From contig NZ_SOBH01000004.1 of assembly GCF_004365635.1 (NCBI RefSeq), positions 354,996-418,995 on the forward strand: a DNA stretch of 64,000 nt, read 5' to 3'. A program made the position numbers and the translations under genes. Shown here piece by piece: positions 9,378 to 19,448 of this stretch; position 1 is the first letter of the stretch, and each line of letters begins with the position of its first letter. Source of the stretch: Litoreibacter halocynthiae (GTDB taxonomy: Bacteria > Pseudomonadota > Alphaproteobacteria > Rhodobacterales > Rhodobacteraceae). Under the pieces are notes generated by a model. The model saw only the letters and a program-made list of their open reading frames with translations, searched no databases and was not told the DNA's origin.

Positions 9378-9878
9378 ATGGCCGAAGAAAACGGCGCGGC
9401 ACCTGCCGCCCCAACACCACCCCGCATGCAAGTTCTGGCTCAGTTCATTAAGGATATGTCCTTTGAGAATATCGCCGCCCAAAAGGGTCTGGGCGAGGGT
9501 GATCAGACGCCGGACATTCAGGTTCAGGTAAATCTCGACGCGAAAAAACGTGGCGACGAGAACCAGTTTGAAGTGTCCACCAAGCTGGAAGTCACCGCCA
9601 AAACAACTGGCGAAGGCAAGCCGATCTTCCTGATGGAACTGGAGTATACAGGCATCTTCCACGTTGAAAACGTGCCGGAAGACCAGTTGCACCCATATCT
9701 GATGATCGAGTGCCCGCGCATGTTGTTCCCGTTCCTGCGTCGTATCGTATCCGACGTGACTCGTGACGGCGGCTTCCCGCCATTGAACTTGGAAACGATC
9801 GACTTCCTTGCGCTGTATCGCAACGAGCTGGCACGCCGTGCGCAGGCCGAAGCCGCAGCAAAAACCGCAGACGCTTAA
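9378..9878 (+). CDS. secB: Protein-export chaperone SecB
   Basis: Cytoplasmic tetrameric chaperone that keeps precursors unfolded and hands them to SecA. The 166-residue length is normal. Recognisable segments are LAQFIKDMSFENI near residue 21, VNLDAKKRGDENQFEVSTKL, and the C-terminal SecA-contacting part with PYLMIECPRMLFPFLRRIVSD and GGFPPLNLETIDF. An AAGGAG ribosome site precedes ATG-9378. The stop overlaps the convergent dnaQ stop by 4 bp. Confidence 0.96.
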   Translation: MAEENGAAPAAPTPPRMQVLAQFIKDMSFENIAAQKGLGEGDQTPDIQVQVNLDAKKRGDENQFEVSTKLEVTAKTTGEGKPIFLMELEYTGIFHVENVPEDQLHPYLMIECPRMLFPFLRRIVSDVTRDGGFPPLNLETIDFLALYRNELARRAQAEAAAKTADA

Positions 9879-10567
9879 GTCTGCGACTTCCACAAAGCAG
9901 CGTCGCCCAGTTTGTCTACGAAGACTTGGTGGGCGGCGCGCTCTTCCTCGGTAATCCGAGGCGCTAGCGGCTCCGGCCTTGGCATAGGACGCCATGCCTC
10001 TGAAGCCGAACCTTGGCTGGTTGATCCGCTTGAAGCAGACAGCACCAAATCGGGCTGGCGGCCACCAATCAACTCCAGATACACCTCCGCCAGAATCTCG
10101 CTATCAAGAAGCGCCCCGTGCTTTTCGCGCGCAGAGTTGTCGATACCAAAGCGGCGGCACAGTGCATCCAGCGACGCAGGCGACCCCGGGAACTTCTTTC
10201 GTGCAATCGCCAAGGTATCCAGCGCCTGATTGTTGGGCAGTAGCGCGAACCCGCCCCACCCAAGCTCCGCATTCAGAAACTTCATGTCGAAAGCTGCGTT
10301 ATGAATAACCAGCGTAGCGTCGCCGACAAAATCCAGAAACGCCTGACCGACCTTTTTAAACACTGGTTTGTCGCGAAGGAATTCATCGCCAAGCCCGTGA
10401 ACTTCAAACGCCCCTTGGGGCATGGCGCGCTCAGGGTTGATATACTGGTGATACACCTTGCCAGTTGGCATGTGATTGAAAAGCTCAACCGCGCCGATCT
10501 CGACGATGCGATCACCTTCTCCCGGTTCAAAGCCGGTGGTCTCGGTATCTAGTACAATTTCACGCAT
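9875..10567 (-). CDS. dnaQ: DNA polymerase III epsilon subunit
   Basis: Proofreading 3'-5' exonuclease of the replicative polymerase. The 230-residue protein has the DnaQ-type DEDDh motifs: Exo I in LDTETTGFEPGEGDRIVEIGA (residues 6-26, D7 and E9), Exo II in HNAAFDMKFLN near residue 90, and Exo III around HGALLDSEILAEVYLEL near residue 150. A C-terminal linker of about 60 residues should hold the clamp and alpha-subunit contacts. The start overlaps the coaE stop by 8 bp, so it is the last gene of maf-aroE-coaE-dnaQ, all read leftward away from the candidate origin. Confidence 0.96.
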   Translation of the reverse strand: MREIVLDTETTGFEPGEGDRIVEIGAVELFNHMPTGKVYHQYINPERAMPQGAFEVHGLGDEFLRDKPVFKKVGQAFLDFVGDATLVIHNAAFDMKFLNAELGWGGFALLPNNQALDTLAIARKKFPGSPASLDALCRRFGIDNSAREKHGALLDSEILAEVYLELIGGRQPDLVLSASSGSTSQGSASEAWRPMPRPEPLAPRITEEERAAHQVFVDKLGDAALWKSQT

Positions 10568-11159
10568 GTCTGGTCCTCAAATCCTCGACCAAAGATGTCA
10601 CGTCAGCCTTCGTGCCTTCAAGGGTCAGGGTTTCTATAATGTAGTCTGCACGGGCGCGTTTTTGCGCGTCCGGGAGCTGCTTGGCGAGGATCGCCTCAAA
10701 CATCTCCGGCGACATGGTTCCCCGCTCAAGTACCCGTTCCCGCTGCACATGAGTTGGTGCTGAAACGACCAGAATCGCATCAACCTGATCCTGTGCACCG
10801 GTTTCAAACAGAAGCGGAATGTCTAGGACAACAAGCTTGTCGTTGGCATGACTTGAAAGAAACTTCTCTCGATGAGCACGCACTAGTGGGTGAATTACAT
10901 TTTCGATTTTTGTCAGAACAGACGGGTCTGTGGCGATGGCGTGCTTCATTGCCTGACGGTCAGCCGCACCATCTACAACGAAGTTCGAGTTTAGCGCGTT
11001 CAACGCTTCAACTGCACCGCCGCCTTTCGAGTAAAGTTCAGCCACTGCCTGATCTGCGTCCCAGACGGGCACACCAAGATCGCGGAACATTTGGGCCGTC
11101 GTCGACTTTCCCATTCCGATGGAGCCGGTCAGGCCCAAAATGAAACGCTTGTTGGTCAT
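10560..11159 (-). CDS. coaE: Dephospho-CoA kinase
   Basis: Last step of coenzyme A synthesis: ATP-dependent phosphorylation of the 3'-hydroxyl of dephospho-CoA. The 199-residue product has the P-loop GSIGMGKST at residues 12-20, then VWDADQAVAELY (the DAD motif), a LDIPLLFETG segment near residue 113 and the CoaE lid region with VSAPTHVQRERVLERG. Both ends overlap neighbours (8 bp with dnaQ, 4 bp with aroE), indicating a coupled operon. Confidence 0.96.
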   Translation of the reverse strand: MTNKRFILGLTGSIGMGKSTTAQMFRDLGVPVWDADQAVAELYSKGGGAVEALNALNSNFVVDGAADRQAMKHAIATDPSVLTKIENVIHPLVRAHREKFLSSHANDKLVVLDIPLLFETGAQDQVDAILVVSAPTHVQRERVLERGTMSPEMFEAILAKQLPDAQKRARADYIIETLTLEGTKADVTSLVEDLRTRHA

Positions 11160-11989
11160 CCCAAAACAGCGCGACGCAGGTCTTCATCCACTTCAGGCGC
11201 CCGGCCAAACCATCTCTCGAACCCAGGTACGGCTTGGTGAAGCAGCATTCCAAGTCCGTCCACAGTGAAGCATCCACGTTCTTGGGCGCGTGCTAGGAAT
11301 GGGGTGATCAGCGGGTTGTACACGATGTCGGTCACCAGCGTTTTTGGCGTTAGCGCATCCAAATTGAATTTCAACTCCTCTTTACCAACCATACCCAAAG
11401 CGGTCGTGTTGATAAGAGTGGTCGCGTCTTCAAGGTGGCTTGCGGCTTGTGTCCAATCCACGACTTTGATTTTTCCGCCAAAATGCGCCTTCAACGCGTC
11501 TGCCCTGGCTCGGGTACGGTTGGTCAGGATAATTTCCGGTACTTTTTCATGCAAAAGCGCGGCAACGATGGCCCGCGAAGCGCCACCCGCGCCAAGAACC
11601 AAGGCAGGACCCGCTTTGGGATCCCATCCCGGTGCTTCCTGTTTCAAATTCGAGATGAACCCGATGCCGTCGGTATTGTCCGCATGAAGCTTTCCATCGC
11701 TTTGGAATGTAAGCGTATTCGCCGCACCAATCAGCGCGGCTCTGTCAGAGATGACATCCGCAATATCCAGAACGCTTTCCTTGTGAGGCAGCGTGATATT
11801 CACGCCACGGAACCCCATTTTCGGCAGGTTGTTCAATACATGGGACAAATTCACGCTGGAAACATCCATCGGAATGTAGTGACCGTTGATACCATATCGT
11901 TTCAGCCAGTGCCCGTGCAGCGCCGGTGACTTGCTTTGCGTTATCGGTTGGCCAATTACTCCCGCGAGGAGGATTGTCTCTTTGGTCAT
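11156..11989 (-). CDS. aroE: Shikimate dehydrogenase
   Basis: NADPH-dependent reduction of 3-dehydroshikimate in the aromatic amino acid pathway. The 277-residue protein begins with the substrate-binding motif [16 protein letters not shown] (residues 13-28), followed by NITLPHKE, whose lysine is the catalytic residue, and NTDGIGF. The nucleotide fold has GAGGASRAI, with [10 protein letters not shown] at the adenosine-phosphate site. The C-terminal [18 protein letters not shown] is also typical. It overlaps maf and coaE by 4 bp each. Confidence 0.96.
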   Translation of the reverse strand: MTKETILLAGVIGQPITQSKSPALHGHWLKRYGINGHYIPMDVSSVNLSHVLNNLPKMGFRGVNITLPHKESVLDIADVISDRAALIGAANTLTFQSDGKLHADNTDGIGFISNLKQEAPGWDPKAGPALVLGAGGASRAIVAALLHEKVPEIILTNRTRARADALKAHFGGKIKVVDWTQAASHLEDATTLINTTALGMVGKEELKFNLDALTPKTLVTDIVYNPLITPFLARAQERGCFTVDGLGMLLHQAVPGFERWFGRAPEVDEDLRRAVLG

Positions 11990-12585
11990 CCGTCAATTGC
12001 TCCCGACATGGTAAGATAGCCTAGTACTTCTAATAGCGGCAGACCGAGCACTGTGAAATAGTCGCCATCCACACGGGCGAAAAGCCGCGCGCCCTCGGCT
12101 TCCAGTTGATACCCGCCAACGCAGTGGCGGATTTCCTCCCAATTTCGTTCAACGTAGCCCTCGATATAGGCGGGGTTGAGCGTGCGCATGGTTAAACGGA
12201 CCTGACCCACAGTTCGCCAGACAGGCTTGGCATCTTGATAGATGACGGCTGCTGATAGCAACTTGTGTTGTTTGCCCGACATTTGCTTGAGTTGAGCGAT
12301 TGCGTCGTCCGGAGACTTTGGCTTCGAAAAGACTTTGCGTTCAAACTCGAGAACCTGATCGCTGCCAATGACGATTGCTTCCGGGTGCTGATCGGCAACG
12401 CGGCGCGCCTTGAACTCGGCCAAAGTATCAGCGACATCGCGGGCCGTTGCGTCCTCGGCAAGAAGCGAGACTTTAATACTATCTTCATCAATCCGCGCAA
12501 CTTTGGATGTGAAAGACAGCCCTGCCTGACGCAGCATTGTCTGTCGCGTTTCGGAGCCGGATGCGAGGATAATTAGTCGGTTCAT
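11986..12585 (-). CDS. maf: Maf-family nucleoside triphosphate pyrophosphatase
   Basis: Hydrolyses non-canonical or modified NTPs to monophosphates, a house-cleaning role. The 199-residue protein has the Maf signature [16 protein letters not shown] at residues 7-22, the SDQV motif near residue 74, and [16 protein letters not shown] late in the chain. It is the first gene of the leftward maf-aroE-coaE-dnaQ operon. Its start codon abuts a perfect DnaA-box sequence, so its promoter probably lies inside the candidate replication origin. Confidence 0.94.
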   Translation of the reverse strand: MNRLIILASGSETRQTMLRQAGLSFTSKVARIDEDSIKVSLLAEDATARDVADTLAEFKARRVADQHPEAIVIGSDQVLEFERKVFSKPKSPDDAIAQLKQMSGKQHKLLSAAVIYQDAKPVWRTVGQVRLTMRTLNPAYIEGYVERNWEEIRHCVGGYQLEAEGARLFARVDGDYFTVLGLPLLEVLGYLTMSGAIDG

Positions 12586-12957
12586 GTGGATAACTCTGAG
12601 GGAAACCTCAGGGATACTTATTGCGTTAAGGAGGTCTTATCCACCGCGTTTGCGCAGATCGGTCATTCCACCCACACAGTTCGTTTTTTGGACCTACTCT
12701 TATCCTTTGTGGAGTATGCTATACACGGGTGTGTGCAAGGGACCTCAATGCAATTCCATTCACTATTTACCCACAGATTCTCCACCAGATAGAATTATCC
12801 TAACTTATTGTGATTTATAAGTTTTTATTGGTTCAGAGTTTTCTGTTAAGAACTCTTCTCTGTCAATCGACAATCCGTGGACAAGTATTTGATCCACACT
12901 ATCCACTGTACCTACTAACAACATCATCTTTTCTTTCTTTTTTATTTATTTAAGAAG
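12585..12957. other. Candidate chromosomal replication origin (oriC)
   Basis: A gene-free stretch between divergent maf and hemJ. It holds a perfect DnaA box on the reverse strand (TGTGGATAA, 12585-12593) and one-mismatch boxes TTATCCACC (12637-12645), TTACCCACA (12767-12775) and TGATCCACA (12890-12898). Weaker matches lie at 12708-12716 and 12778-12786. AT-rich stretches at 12791-12862 and 12926-12953 could be unwinding elements. Two parS sites and parAB lie 3.5-7 kb to the right, and the flanking operons read outward on both sides. Origins of alphaproteobacteria commonly lie near such gene sets. No experiment supports it, and the boxes could instead serve local regulation. Confidence 0.7.
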
Positions 12958-12979
12958 GAAAGCCGAGAGCGAGGCGCAC

Positions 12980-13432
12980 ATGACAGATTTTCTGGCAGAG
13001 ATTTACCCATGGACCAAAAGTCTGCACGTGATGTCTGTGATCGCCTGGATGGCAGGGCTGTTCTATCTGCCACGATTGTTCGTTCATCACACAGAGAAAG
13101 TTGAAGTTGGATCCGAGACTGACAAGTTGTTTCAAATGATGGAGCGGAAGCTGCTCAAGCTTATCATGAATCCAGCGATGACCAGCACTTGGATTTTCGG
13201 GCTGGCCTTGGTTTTCACACCGGGCATCGTGGATTGGTCTGAGGGTTGGCCTTGGATCAAAGCTGGTGGCGTGCTGGGAATGACTTGGTTTCACGGCTGG
13301 TTGGATCAACGTCACAAAGAATTCAGGGATGGCCAGAATACGCGATCAGGCCGGACCTACCGGATGATGAACGAGCTGCCGACTGTTTTTATGATCATTA
13401 TTGTTATCATGGTGATCGCACGTCCGGTTTGA
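12980..13432 (+). CDS. hemJ: Protoporphyrinogen IX oxidase HemJ
   Basis: Membrane enzyme that oxidises protoporphyrinogen IX to protoporphyrin IX in haem synthesis (formerly UPF0093). The 150-residue protein has four to five hydrophobic segments. Residues 10-40 contain WTKSLHVMSVIAWMAGLFYLPRLFVHH, with the conserved His16 and the FYLPRLFV motif; MNELPTVFMIIIVIMVIA forms the C-terminal helix. It is the first gene to the right of the candidate origin. Other haem genes often found here, such as hemE, are not in the window. Confidence 0.93.
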   Translation: MTDFLAEIYPWTKSLHVMSVIAWMAGLFYLPRLFVHHTEKVEVGSETDKLFQMMERKLLKLIMNPAMTSTWIFGLALVFTPGIVDWSEGWPWIKAGGVLGMTWFHGWLDQRHKEFRDGQNTRSGRTYRMMNELPTVFMIIIVIMVIARPV

Positions 13433-13556
13433 CGCGCATTGACTCACGCAGTCATGGTTGCTACCCAGCACCCCTAGCAGCCGTCCGGCTGTGATGACTC
13501 CCGAACTTATACATTTACGACTTGGCTTAACTGCCACCTGAATTGGGTGATCCCTT

Positions 13557-14828
13557 ATGTCTGAAGACACGCTGAATCTCGCTGACCTCAAGAAAAATAG
13601 CCCTGCCGATCTGGTGGCTATGGCTGAGGAGCTGGAAATTGAAAACGCTTCCACGATGCGGAAAGGGGACATCATGTTCTCGATCCTCAAGGAGCGGGCG
13701 GAAGAAGGCTGGGAAATCTCTGGCGACGGTGTGCTGGAAGTTCTGCAGGACGGCTTCGGATTTCTGCGCTCTCCAGAGGCAAACTATCTGCCGGGCCCCG
13801 ATGATATTTATGTCTCGCCCGATATGATCCGCAAGCACTCGCTGCGCACGGGTGACACGGTTGAAGGCGTCATGAGCGCGCCGGGTGAAAATGAAAGCTA
13901 CTTTGCGATCACGTCGGTGACGCTGATCAACTTCGAGGATCCGGAGAAAGCACGCCACAAGGTGTCCTTCGACAACCTGACGCCGCTTTATCCTGACGAG
14001 CGGATGACAATGGAGCGGCAAGACCCAACGGTTAAAGACCGCTCCGCACGGATCATTGATCTGGTTGCACCCATCGGTAAAGGCCAACGGTCTTTGATCG
14101 TGGCGCCGCCACGGACTGGTAAAACGGTCTTGTTGCAGAATATTGCCAAGTCGATCGAAGAAAACCATCCGGAATGCTATCTGATCGTTCTGCTGATTGA
14201 CGAGCGTCCTGAAGAGGTGACGGACATGCAGCGCTCGGTTAAGGGCGAAGTTGTCAGCTCCACTTTTGATGAGCCTGCAACACGACACGTTGGTGTGGCG
14301 GAAATGGTCATTGAAAAAGCCAAGCGACTGGTCGAACATAAGCGCGATGTTGTGATCCTTTTGGACTCCATCACCCGTTTGGGTCGTGCGTTTAACACCG
14401 TGGTCCCTTCATCCGGTAAGGTTTTGACCGGTGGTGTCGATGCGAACGCGCTACAGCGGCCTAAGCGCTTTTTCGGGGCTGCACGTAACATCGAAGAAGG
14501 TGGCTCTCTGACGATCATCGCTACGGCTCTGATCGACACCGGCTCGCGTATGGACGAAGTGATCTTTGAAGAATTCAAAGGGACGGGTAACTCGGAGATT
14601 GTTCTGGATCGCAAAGTTGCTGACAAACGCGTCTTCCCTGCGATGGATATTCTTAAATCTGGTACGCGGAAAGAAGAGCTGTTGGTCGATAAGAACGATC
14701 TTCAGAAGACTTTCGTCCTGCGCCGTATTCTGAACCCTATGGGGACAACAGATGCGATCGAGTTCCTGATTGGGAAGCTCAAGCAGACCAAGTCAAATGC
14801 AGATTTCTTCGACTCAATGAACACCTAA
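13557..14828 (+). CDS. rho: Transcription termination factor Rho
   Basis: Hexameric RNA helicase that ends transcription and insulates operons. The 423-residue product has the Rho N-terminal domain ([22 protein letters not shown]), a cold-shock-like RNA-binding fold with [33 protein letters not shown], Walker A in [12 protein letters not shown] near residues 182-193, and the Q- and R-loop regions [16 protein letters not shown] and [31 protein letters not shown]. The 124-bp leader after hemJ contains a small inverted repeat (CAGCCG/CGGCTG, 13478-13491) of unknown role. Confidence 0.97.
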   Translation: MSEDTLNLADLKKNSPADLVAMAEELEIENASTMRKGDIMFSILKERAEEGWEISGDGVLEVLQDGFGFLRSPEANYLPGPDDIYVSPDMIRKHSLRTGDTVEGVMSAPGENESYFAITSVTLINFEDPEKARHKVSFDNLTPLYPDERMTMERQDPTVKDRSARIIDLVAPIGKGQRSLIVAPPRTGKTVLLQNIAKSIEENHPECYLIVLLIDERPEEVTDMQRSVKGEVVSSTFDEPATRHVGVAEMVIEKAKRLVEHKRDVVILLDSITRLGRAFNTVVPSSGKVLTGGVDANALQRPKRFFGAARNIEEGGSLTIIATALIDTGSRMDEVIFEEFKGTGNSEIVLDRKVADKRVFPAMDILKSGTRKEELLVDKNDLQKTFVLRRILNPMGTTDAIEFLIGKLKQTKSNADFFDSMNT

Positions 14829-14853
14829 TTTCTGTTTAAAAACAGTAAGGTAT

Positions 14854-16140
14854 ATGAATATGGACACGATATTCGCCCTCGCCACGGCGCGGGGTAAAGC
14901 TGGTGTTTCTATAATTCGTCTCAGCGGCCCGTTGGCTTTCGACGCTGCCGCAACCTTGGCTGGTCGCGATATTCCGATCCGGACACCTTTGTTAGCCAAG
15001 CTTCGGGATGGCAACGGAGGCATGATTGACCAGTCGCTTGTCCTTGGGTTCGCCGAGGGTGCAAGCTTCACCGGTGAGCGGGTCGTCGAGCTTCAAGTAC
15101 ATGGCAGTCCGGCAATCGTATCTGCCTTGTTGAAGCTGCTTGGCGACATGGATGGTTTGAGGCTTGCCGAGCCCGGGGAATTCACGCACCGCGCTTTGGA
15201 AAACGGGTGTCTGGATTTAGCCCAGGTCGAAGGGCTAGCCGACCTGATTGATGCAGAGACTGAAGCTCAACGTCGGCAGGCGGTTCGGGTTTTCAGCGGG
15301 GCGTTGGGCGACAAAGCGGAAGGGTGGCGTCGTGATCTGATCCGCGCGGCAGCGCTTCTTGAAGCTACCATTGATTTCGCCGATGAAGATGTTCCCGTGG
15401 ATGTATCGCCTGAGGTTCGTGCGCTTACCTCAGGCGTTCGCAGCGAACTAGATCAAATGGCTGAAGGTGTTACTGCTGCAGAGCGGATCCGTGACGGGTT
15501 CGAAGTCGCGATCGTTGGCCCTCCGAATATTGGCAAGTCCACGCTGTTGAATACATTGGCAGGCCGAGAGGCGGCGATTACGTCTTCTGTGGCGGGCACA
15601 ACGCGGGACATCATCGAAGTTAGAATGGATTTACGCGGATTGCCCGTGACGTTTCTTGACACGGCTGGGTTGCGTGACACCGATGATGAGGTTGAATCCA
15701 TTGGTATTGACCGAGCGTTGAGGCGTGCAGAAATGGCTGATCTGCGTGTTTTCTTGGTAGAAAACACTGATGCTTTACTTCCATTGAAGGTTTTGCGGGA
15801 TGATATCGTTGTACGTGGAAAAGCCGATCAAACAGGCTCCGGTCTGTCTGGTTTAACGGGCCAAGGGGTTCCGGACCTGCTGGAAAAGGTGCATGCGGTT
15901 TTGGAACATCGCGCATCAGGTGCGGGTTTGGCGATAAGAGAACGGCATAGAATTGCGCTGCATCGAGCGTCTGGCGCGTTGGAGGGCTGCGACCGAGAGA
16001 TGCTTTACGGCATGGATCGGGCGGAGATTGCAGCCGAGGAGCTTAGGACCGCTGTCAGGGCGCTAGAAAGTATGATAGGACGCGTCGACGTCGAATCCGT
16101 GCTGGATGAGATATTCGCGAGTTTTTGTTTGGGCAAATAG
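14854..16140 (+). CDS. mnmE: tRNA modification GTPase MnmE
   Basis: With MnmG installs the 5-carboxymethylaminomethyl group on wobble U34 of certain tRNAs. The 428-residue protein has the N-terminal formyl-THF-binding domain ([22 protein letters not shown]), the helical domain, and an inserted G domain with P-loop GPPNIGKST near residues 221-229, G2/G3 motifs GTTRDI and [10 protein letters not shown]. It ends FCLGK, a variant of the usual FCIGK whose cysteine is catalytic. GTG or ATG starts within a few codons are possible; ATG-14854 is used, with ATG-14860 as an alternative. Confidence 0.96.
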   Translation: MNMDTIFALATARGKAGVSIIRLSGPLAFDAAATLAGRDIPIRTPLLAKLRDGNGGMIDQSLVLGFAEGASFTGERVVELQVHGSPAIVSALLKLLGDMDGLRLAEPGEFTHRALENGCLDLAQVEGLADLIDAETEAQRRQAVRVFSGALGDKAEGWRRDLIRAAALLEATIDFADEDVPVDVSPEVRALTSGVRSELDQMAEGVTAAERIRDGFEVAIVGPPNIGKSTLLNTLAGREAAITSSVAGTTRDIIEVRMDLRGLPVTFLDTAGLRDTDDEVESIGIDRALRRAEMADLRVFLVENTDALLPLKVLRDDIVVRGKADQTGSGLSGLTGQGVPDLLEKVHAVLEHRASGAGLAIRERHRIALHRASGALEGCDREMLYGMDRAEIAAEELRTAVRALESMIGRVDVESVLDEIFASFCLGK

Positions 16141-16143
16141 GAG

Positions 16144-16159
16144 TGTTTCACGTGAAACA
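16144..16159. promoter_or_regulatory. parS centromere site 1
   Basis: TGTTTCACGTGAAACA is a perfect 16-bp palindrome identical to the bacterial parS consensus bound by ParB. It sits between the ribosome site of mnmG (AGGAG, 16139-16143) and its likely GTG start at 16152, and so also occupies the first codons. Confidence 0.95.
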
Positions 16160-18017
16160 TTCATCATTCGATGTGATTGTAATTGGCGGCGGTCACGCTG
16201 GCACCGAAGCTGCGCATGCTGCGGCGCGCACCGGTGCGCGTACTGCGTTAATCACTCAAAAAGCTGAAACCATTGGCGTAATGTCGTGTAATCCGGCAAT
16301 TGGCGGCTTAGGAAAAGGGCATTTGGTTCGTGAGATCGATGCGCTTGACGGTTTGATGGGGCGAGCTGCGGACCTCGCGGGCATCCAGTTCAGGCTTCTG
16401 AACAGGCGCAAGGGGCCTGCAGTACAAGGGCCCAGGGCGCAAGCGGATAGAGCGCTATATCGGTCGGCAATTCAAAAACTTATGGCCAGTCAACCCAATC
16501 TGTCGGTTATCGAGGCGGAAGTAGAAGATCTTATCGTCGCGAATGGTTCAGTTGGAGGGGTTGTTCTATCTGACGGGTCTGAGGTCACCTCTCGTTCGGT
16601 GGTTCTGACAGCAGGCACCTTCTTGCGTGGCGTTATTCATATAGGTGATGATTCTCGACCGGGGGGACGCGTCGGGGATGCGCCTGTCGTGCGATTGGCA
16701 GAGCGGATTGATACATTTGGTGTAGAAATGGGCCGCCTAAAAACCGGCACACCTCCAAGGCTTGCTAGCGATTCGATCAATTGGTCGATCTTGGAGCTTC
16801 AGCCCGGAGATGACGAGCCGGAGCTGTTTTCCTTCATGTCCAAGAAGGTTTCGGCAAAGCAGATTTCTTGCGGTATTACGCACACGAATGAGAAGACTCA
16901 TGATCTCATTCGCGACAACCTTGAACGGTCTGCAATGTATGGGGGTCATATCGATGGAGTTGGCCCCCGTTACTGTCCCTCGATTGAAGATAAAGTTGTG
17001 CGCTTTGCAGATAAAACCTCTCATCAGGTTTTCTTGGAACCTGAAGGGATCGATAGCAACAGTTTGTATCCCAATGGAATCTCCACATCTCTACCCGAGG
17101 CAGTGCAAGAGAAGTATGTTCAATCAATACAAGGGCTTGAAGCTGCTCGTATTTTGCAGCCGGGCTATGCGATCGAATATGATTTTGTTGATCCGCGAGC
17201 GTTGAATAGGACGCTAGAGCTTGATGTTATGCCGGGATTGTATTTGGCGGGCCAGATCAACGGAACAACTGGATATGAAGAAGCGGGCGCTCAGGGATTG
17301 GTTGCCGGAGTTAACGCGGCTCGTCGCGCCCTAGGTCAGGATGAATTTATTCTGGGCCGTTCTGAGGCATATATTGGGGTCATGATCGACGATTTGATCA
17401 CGCGCGGTGTTCAAGAGCCATATCGAATGTTTACATCGCGGGCGGAGTATCGAATGTCGCTGAGGGCAGACAATGCAGATCAACGTTTGACTGAAATTGG
17501 TGTTGCCATCGGATGCGTCGGGTCAGAGCGCGCCTCGGTGTTTGGTGAAAAGAAAGAAAAGCTGGTAAGTCTTCGTTCGGAGATGGAGGCGATCCGCGTG
17601 TCTCCTCAAGAAGCAGAGAAAGCAGGTTTGCGGGTTAACAAGGACGGTCGTTTGAGGTCTACATTTGAACTGCTTTCGTTCCCGGATGTGACGCTTGATG
17701 CGGTTGAGTCTTTGGTTCCAACGATTTCTTCTTACCCAACCGAGATCGGGGTTCAGGTGGCGCGAGATGCTTTGTACGCCAATTATCTGGAACGGCAGAA
17801 CAGAGACGCAGAGGCGCTTCGCAAAGATGAAGCCATCGTTATTCCAAGGGATTTTAGCTTTGATGAGTTGAAAGGCCTTTCTAATGAACTGAAAACCAAG
17901 CTTACCCGCGCGCGGCCTGCAACACTGGCTCAAGCGTCGAAGGTGGACGGAGTCACCCCCGCTGCGCTTACGCTTATTCTTGGAAAGATTAAGGCAGAAA
18001 AGGCGCGTGCAAGTTGA
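16152..18017 (+). CDS. mnmG: tRNA uridine-5-carboxymethylaminomethyl(34) synthesis enzyme MnmG
   Basis: FAD enzyme partner of MnmE in U34 modification. GTG-16152 is favoured because AGGAG ends eight bases before it and the protein then begins [24 protein letters not shown]-16143 and ATG-16125 are in-frame alternatives, the last overlapping mnmE. The Rossmann FAD motif GGGHAG lies at residues 12-17. Family signatures are [22 protein letters not shown] near residue 50, [13 protein letters not shown] [10 protein letters not shown], the stretch [20 protein letters not shown] [16 protein letters not shown], and [18 protein letters not shown]. About 621 residues. The start region is a parS site; the stop overlaps the rsmG start. 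Confidence 0.95.
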   Translation: MKHSSFDVIVIGGGHAGTEAAHAAARTGARTALITQKAETIGVMSCNPAIGGLGKGHLVREIDALDGLMGRAADLAGIQFRLLNRRKGPAVQGPRAQADRALYRSAIQKLMASQPNLSVIEAEVEDLIVANGSVGGVVLSDGSEVTSRSVVLTAGTFLRGVIHIGDDSRPGGRVGDAPVVRLAERIDTFGVEMGRLKTGTPPRLASDSINWSILELQPGDDEPELFSFMSKKVSAKQISCGITHTNEKTHDLIRDNLERSAMYGGHIDGVGPRYCPSIEDKVVRFADKTSHQVFLEPEGIDSNSLYPNGISTSLPEAVQEKYVQSIQGLEAARILQPGYAIEYDFVDPRALNRTLELDVMPGLYLAGQINGTTGYEEAGAQGLVAGVNAARRALGQDEFILGRSEAYIGVMIDDLITRGVQEPYRMFTSRAEYRMSLRADNADQRLTEIGVAIGCVGSERASVFGEKKEKLVSLRSEMEAIRVSPQEAEKAGLRVNKDGRLRSTFELLSFPDVTLDAVESLVPTISSYPTEIGVQVARDALYANYLERQNRDAEALRKDEAIVIPRDFSFDELKGLSNELKTKLTRARPATLAQASKVDGVTPAALTLILGKIKAEKARAS

Positions 18018-18646
18018 TGATGGGTGAACAAGACCAGTTCGCCTCGCAGTACGATGTTTCACGTGAAACAATTGAGCGACTTTGCATTTATGAAGATTTG
18101 CTAAAGAAATGGACAACCAGAATCAATTTGATTGCCAGGTCGACGATATCTCAGATTTGGTCTCGACATTTCGCCGACTCAGCACAGATTTTCAACGAAA
18201 TACCGGTTAACTCGGAAAAACTCAGTGACTTTGGCTCTGGTGGTGGCTTTCCCGGTCTCGTGATTGCAGCACTAGGACTGGAGAAAATGCCGGAACTTCA
18301 CGTGTCCCTTGTAGAATCAGATGTTCGCAAAGCCTCGTTCCTTGTCACCGCCGCTCGCGAAATGGGGCTAAGAGTTGATGTTCATGCAGATCGCGTAGAG
18401 TCGTTGCAACCACAGGCTGCAGATGTTGTTACGGCCCGCGCATTGGCACCGTTGGGGGACCTGCTTTCTCTTGCCGAGATGCACCTGAAAAACCATGGAA
18501 CGGCCATGTTTTTAAAGGGTGAGCGGCATCAAGAGGAACTGGACATAGCCTCAACGATGTGGGACTTCAAAGTGAACAAACAGAAAAGCACGACCAATGA
18601 TGCGTCAGCGCTTTTGATAATAACAAATCTGAGGCGAGCAGCTTAA
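18017..18646 (+). CDS. rsmG: 16S rRNA (guanine-527-N7)-methyltransferase RsmG
   Basis: SAM-dependent methylation of G527 in 16S rRNA; loss gives low-level streptomycin resistance in several bacteria. The product is about 209 residues. The N-terminal part has YEDLLKKWTTRINLIARST and ISQIWSRHFADSAQI, and the SAM motif is DFGSGGGFPGLVIA near residue 70, followed by VESDVRKASFL and ADVVTARALAPL. ATG-18017 overlaps the mnmG TGA; ATG-18020 is equally possible. Codons 14-18 (VSRET) are encoded by a perfect parS palindrome. parA starts at the base after its stop. Confidence 0.95.
   Translation: MMGEQDQFASQYDVSRETIERLCIYEDLLKKWTTRINLIARSTISQIWSRHFADSAQIFNEIPVNSEKLSDFGSGGGFPGLVIAALGLEKMPELHVSLVESDVRKASFLVTAAREMGLRVDVHADRVESLQPQAADVVTARALAPLGDLLSLAEMHLKNHGTAMFLKGERHQEELDIASTMWDFKVNKQKSTTNDASALLIITNLRRAA
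18055..18070. promoter_or_regulatory. parS centromere site 2
   Basis: Second exact copy of TGTTTCACGTGAAACA, 1.9 kb from the first and inside the 5' coding part of rsmG, where it encodes VSRET. Less than 600 bp from the parA start. No third copy was found by eye in the window. Confidence 0.95.
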
Positions 18647-19447
18647 ATGGCCAAGAAGCCACCAAGAATCATCTCTGTCGCCAACCAAAAAGGCGGTGTG
18701 GGAAAGACTACGACGACAATCAATCTGGGAGCCGCATTGGCGGCGAAGGGATTGAAGGTCGCGTTGATCGATCTTGATCCCCAAGGCAACGCGTCAACCG
18801 GGTTGGGCATTGATCACAACGACCGCGACAAAACTACCTATGATTTGCTACTCAATGAGATGCCCTTGGCAGATATTTTGAGGAAAACAGCAGTTCCAGG
18901 TCTGGTTATTTCACCGGCCAACTCCGATCTCAGCTCTGCGGATTTGGAACTGGTTTCGACAGCACGACGGATATTCCTTATAAAGGACGCACTGACGGGA
19001 CCTGACATAGACGTTCTCGATCTGGATTATATCCTGATTGACTGCCCGCCATCGTTAAACTTGCTAACTCTGAATGCGATGGTCGCCTCGGATTCTGTTC
19101 TTGTCCCTCTTCAGGCAGAATTCTTTGCGCTAGAAGGTCTTTCGCAATTGATGTTGTCGGTACGAGAAATCCGTGAAACCGCGAATTCGAAGCTTCGCTT
19201 GGAAGGTGTTGTGCTAACAATGTATGACAGACGCAACAACTTGTGCCACCAAGTCGAGCTCGATGTGAGGGAAAACCTTCGTGACCTTGTGTTCAAAACC
19301 ATGATCCCAAGAAATGTGCGCCTCAGTGAAGCGCCTTCATACGGTCTCCCAGTGATTAACTATGATCCGAGCTCACTCGGATCTGTGGCGTACAAGTCGC
19401 TGGCGACTGAGATACTGGCGCGGCACTCTAAACAGGATGGAGCTTAA
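18647..19447 (+). CDS. parA: Chromosome partitioning ATPase ParA (Soj)
   Basis: ATP-dependent DNA-binding switch that moves ParB-parS complexes to segregate origins. The 266-residue protein carries the deviant Walker A motif KGGVGKTT at residues 15-22, the A' motif LIDLDPQGNASTGLG, and Walker B DYILIDCPPSLNLL near residue 125. No N-terminal helix-turn-helix extension is present, so it is of the chromosomal type. It starts immediately after rsmG and is followed by parB with one base between. Confidence 0.97.
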   Translation: MAKKPPRIISVANQKGGVGKTTTTINLGAALAAKGLKVALIDLDPQGNASTGLGIDHNDRDKTTYDLLLNEMPLADILRKTAVPGLVISPANSDLSSADLELVSTARRIFLIKDALTGPDIDVLDLDYILIDCPPSLNLLTLNAMVASDSVLVPLQAEFFALEGLSQLMLSVREIRETANSKLRLEGVVLTMYDRRNNLCHQVELDVRENLRDLVFKTMIPRNVRLSEAPSYGLPVINYDPSSLGSVAYKSLATEILARHSKQDGA

Positions 19448-19448
19448 A

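Noticed and set aside
12584..12820. Short open frames (68-82 codons) in the maf-hemJ gap.
   Set aside because: They cross the DnaA boxes and AT-rich tracts and show no likeness to a protein family.
13527..14339. A 270-codon reverse frame over rho.
   Set aside because: Antisense shadow of rho; no independent support.
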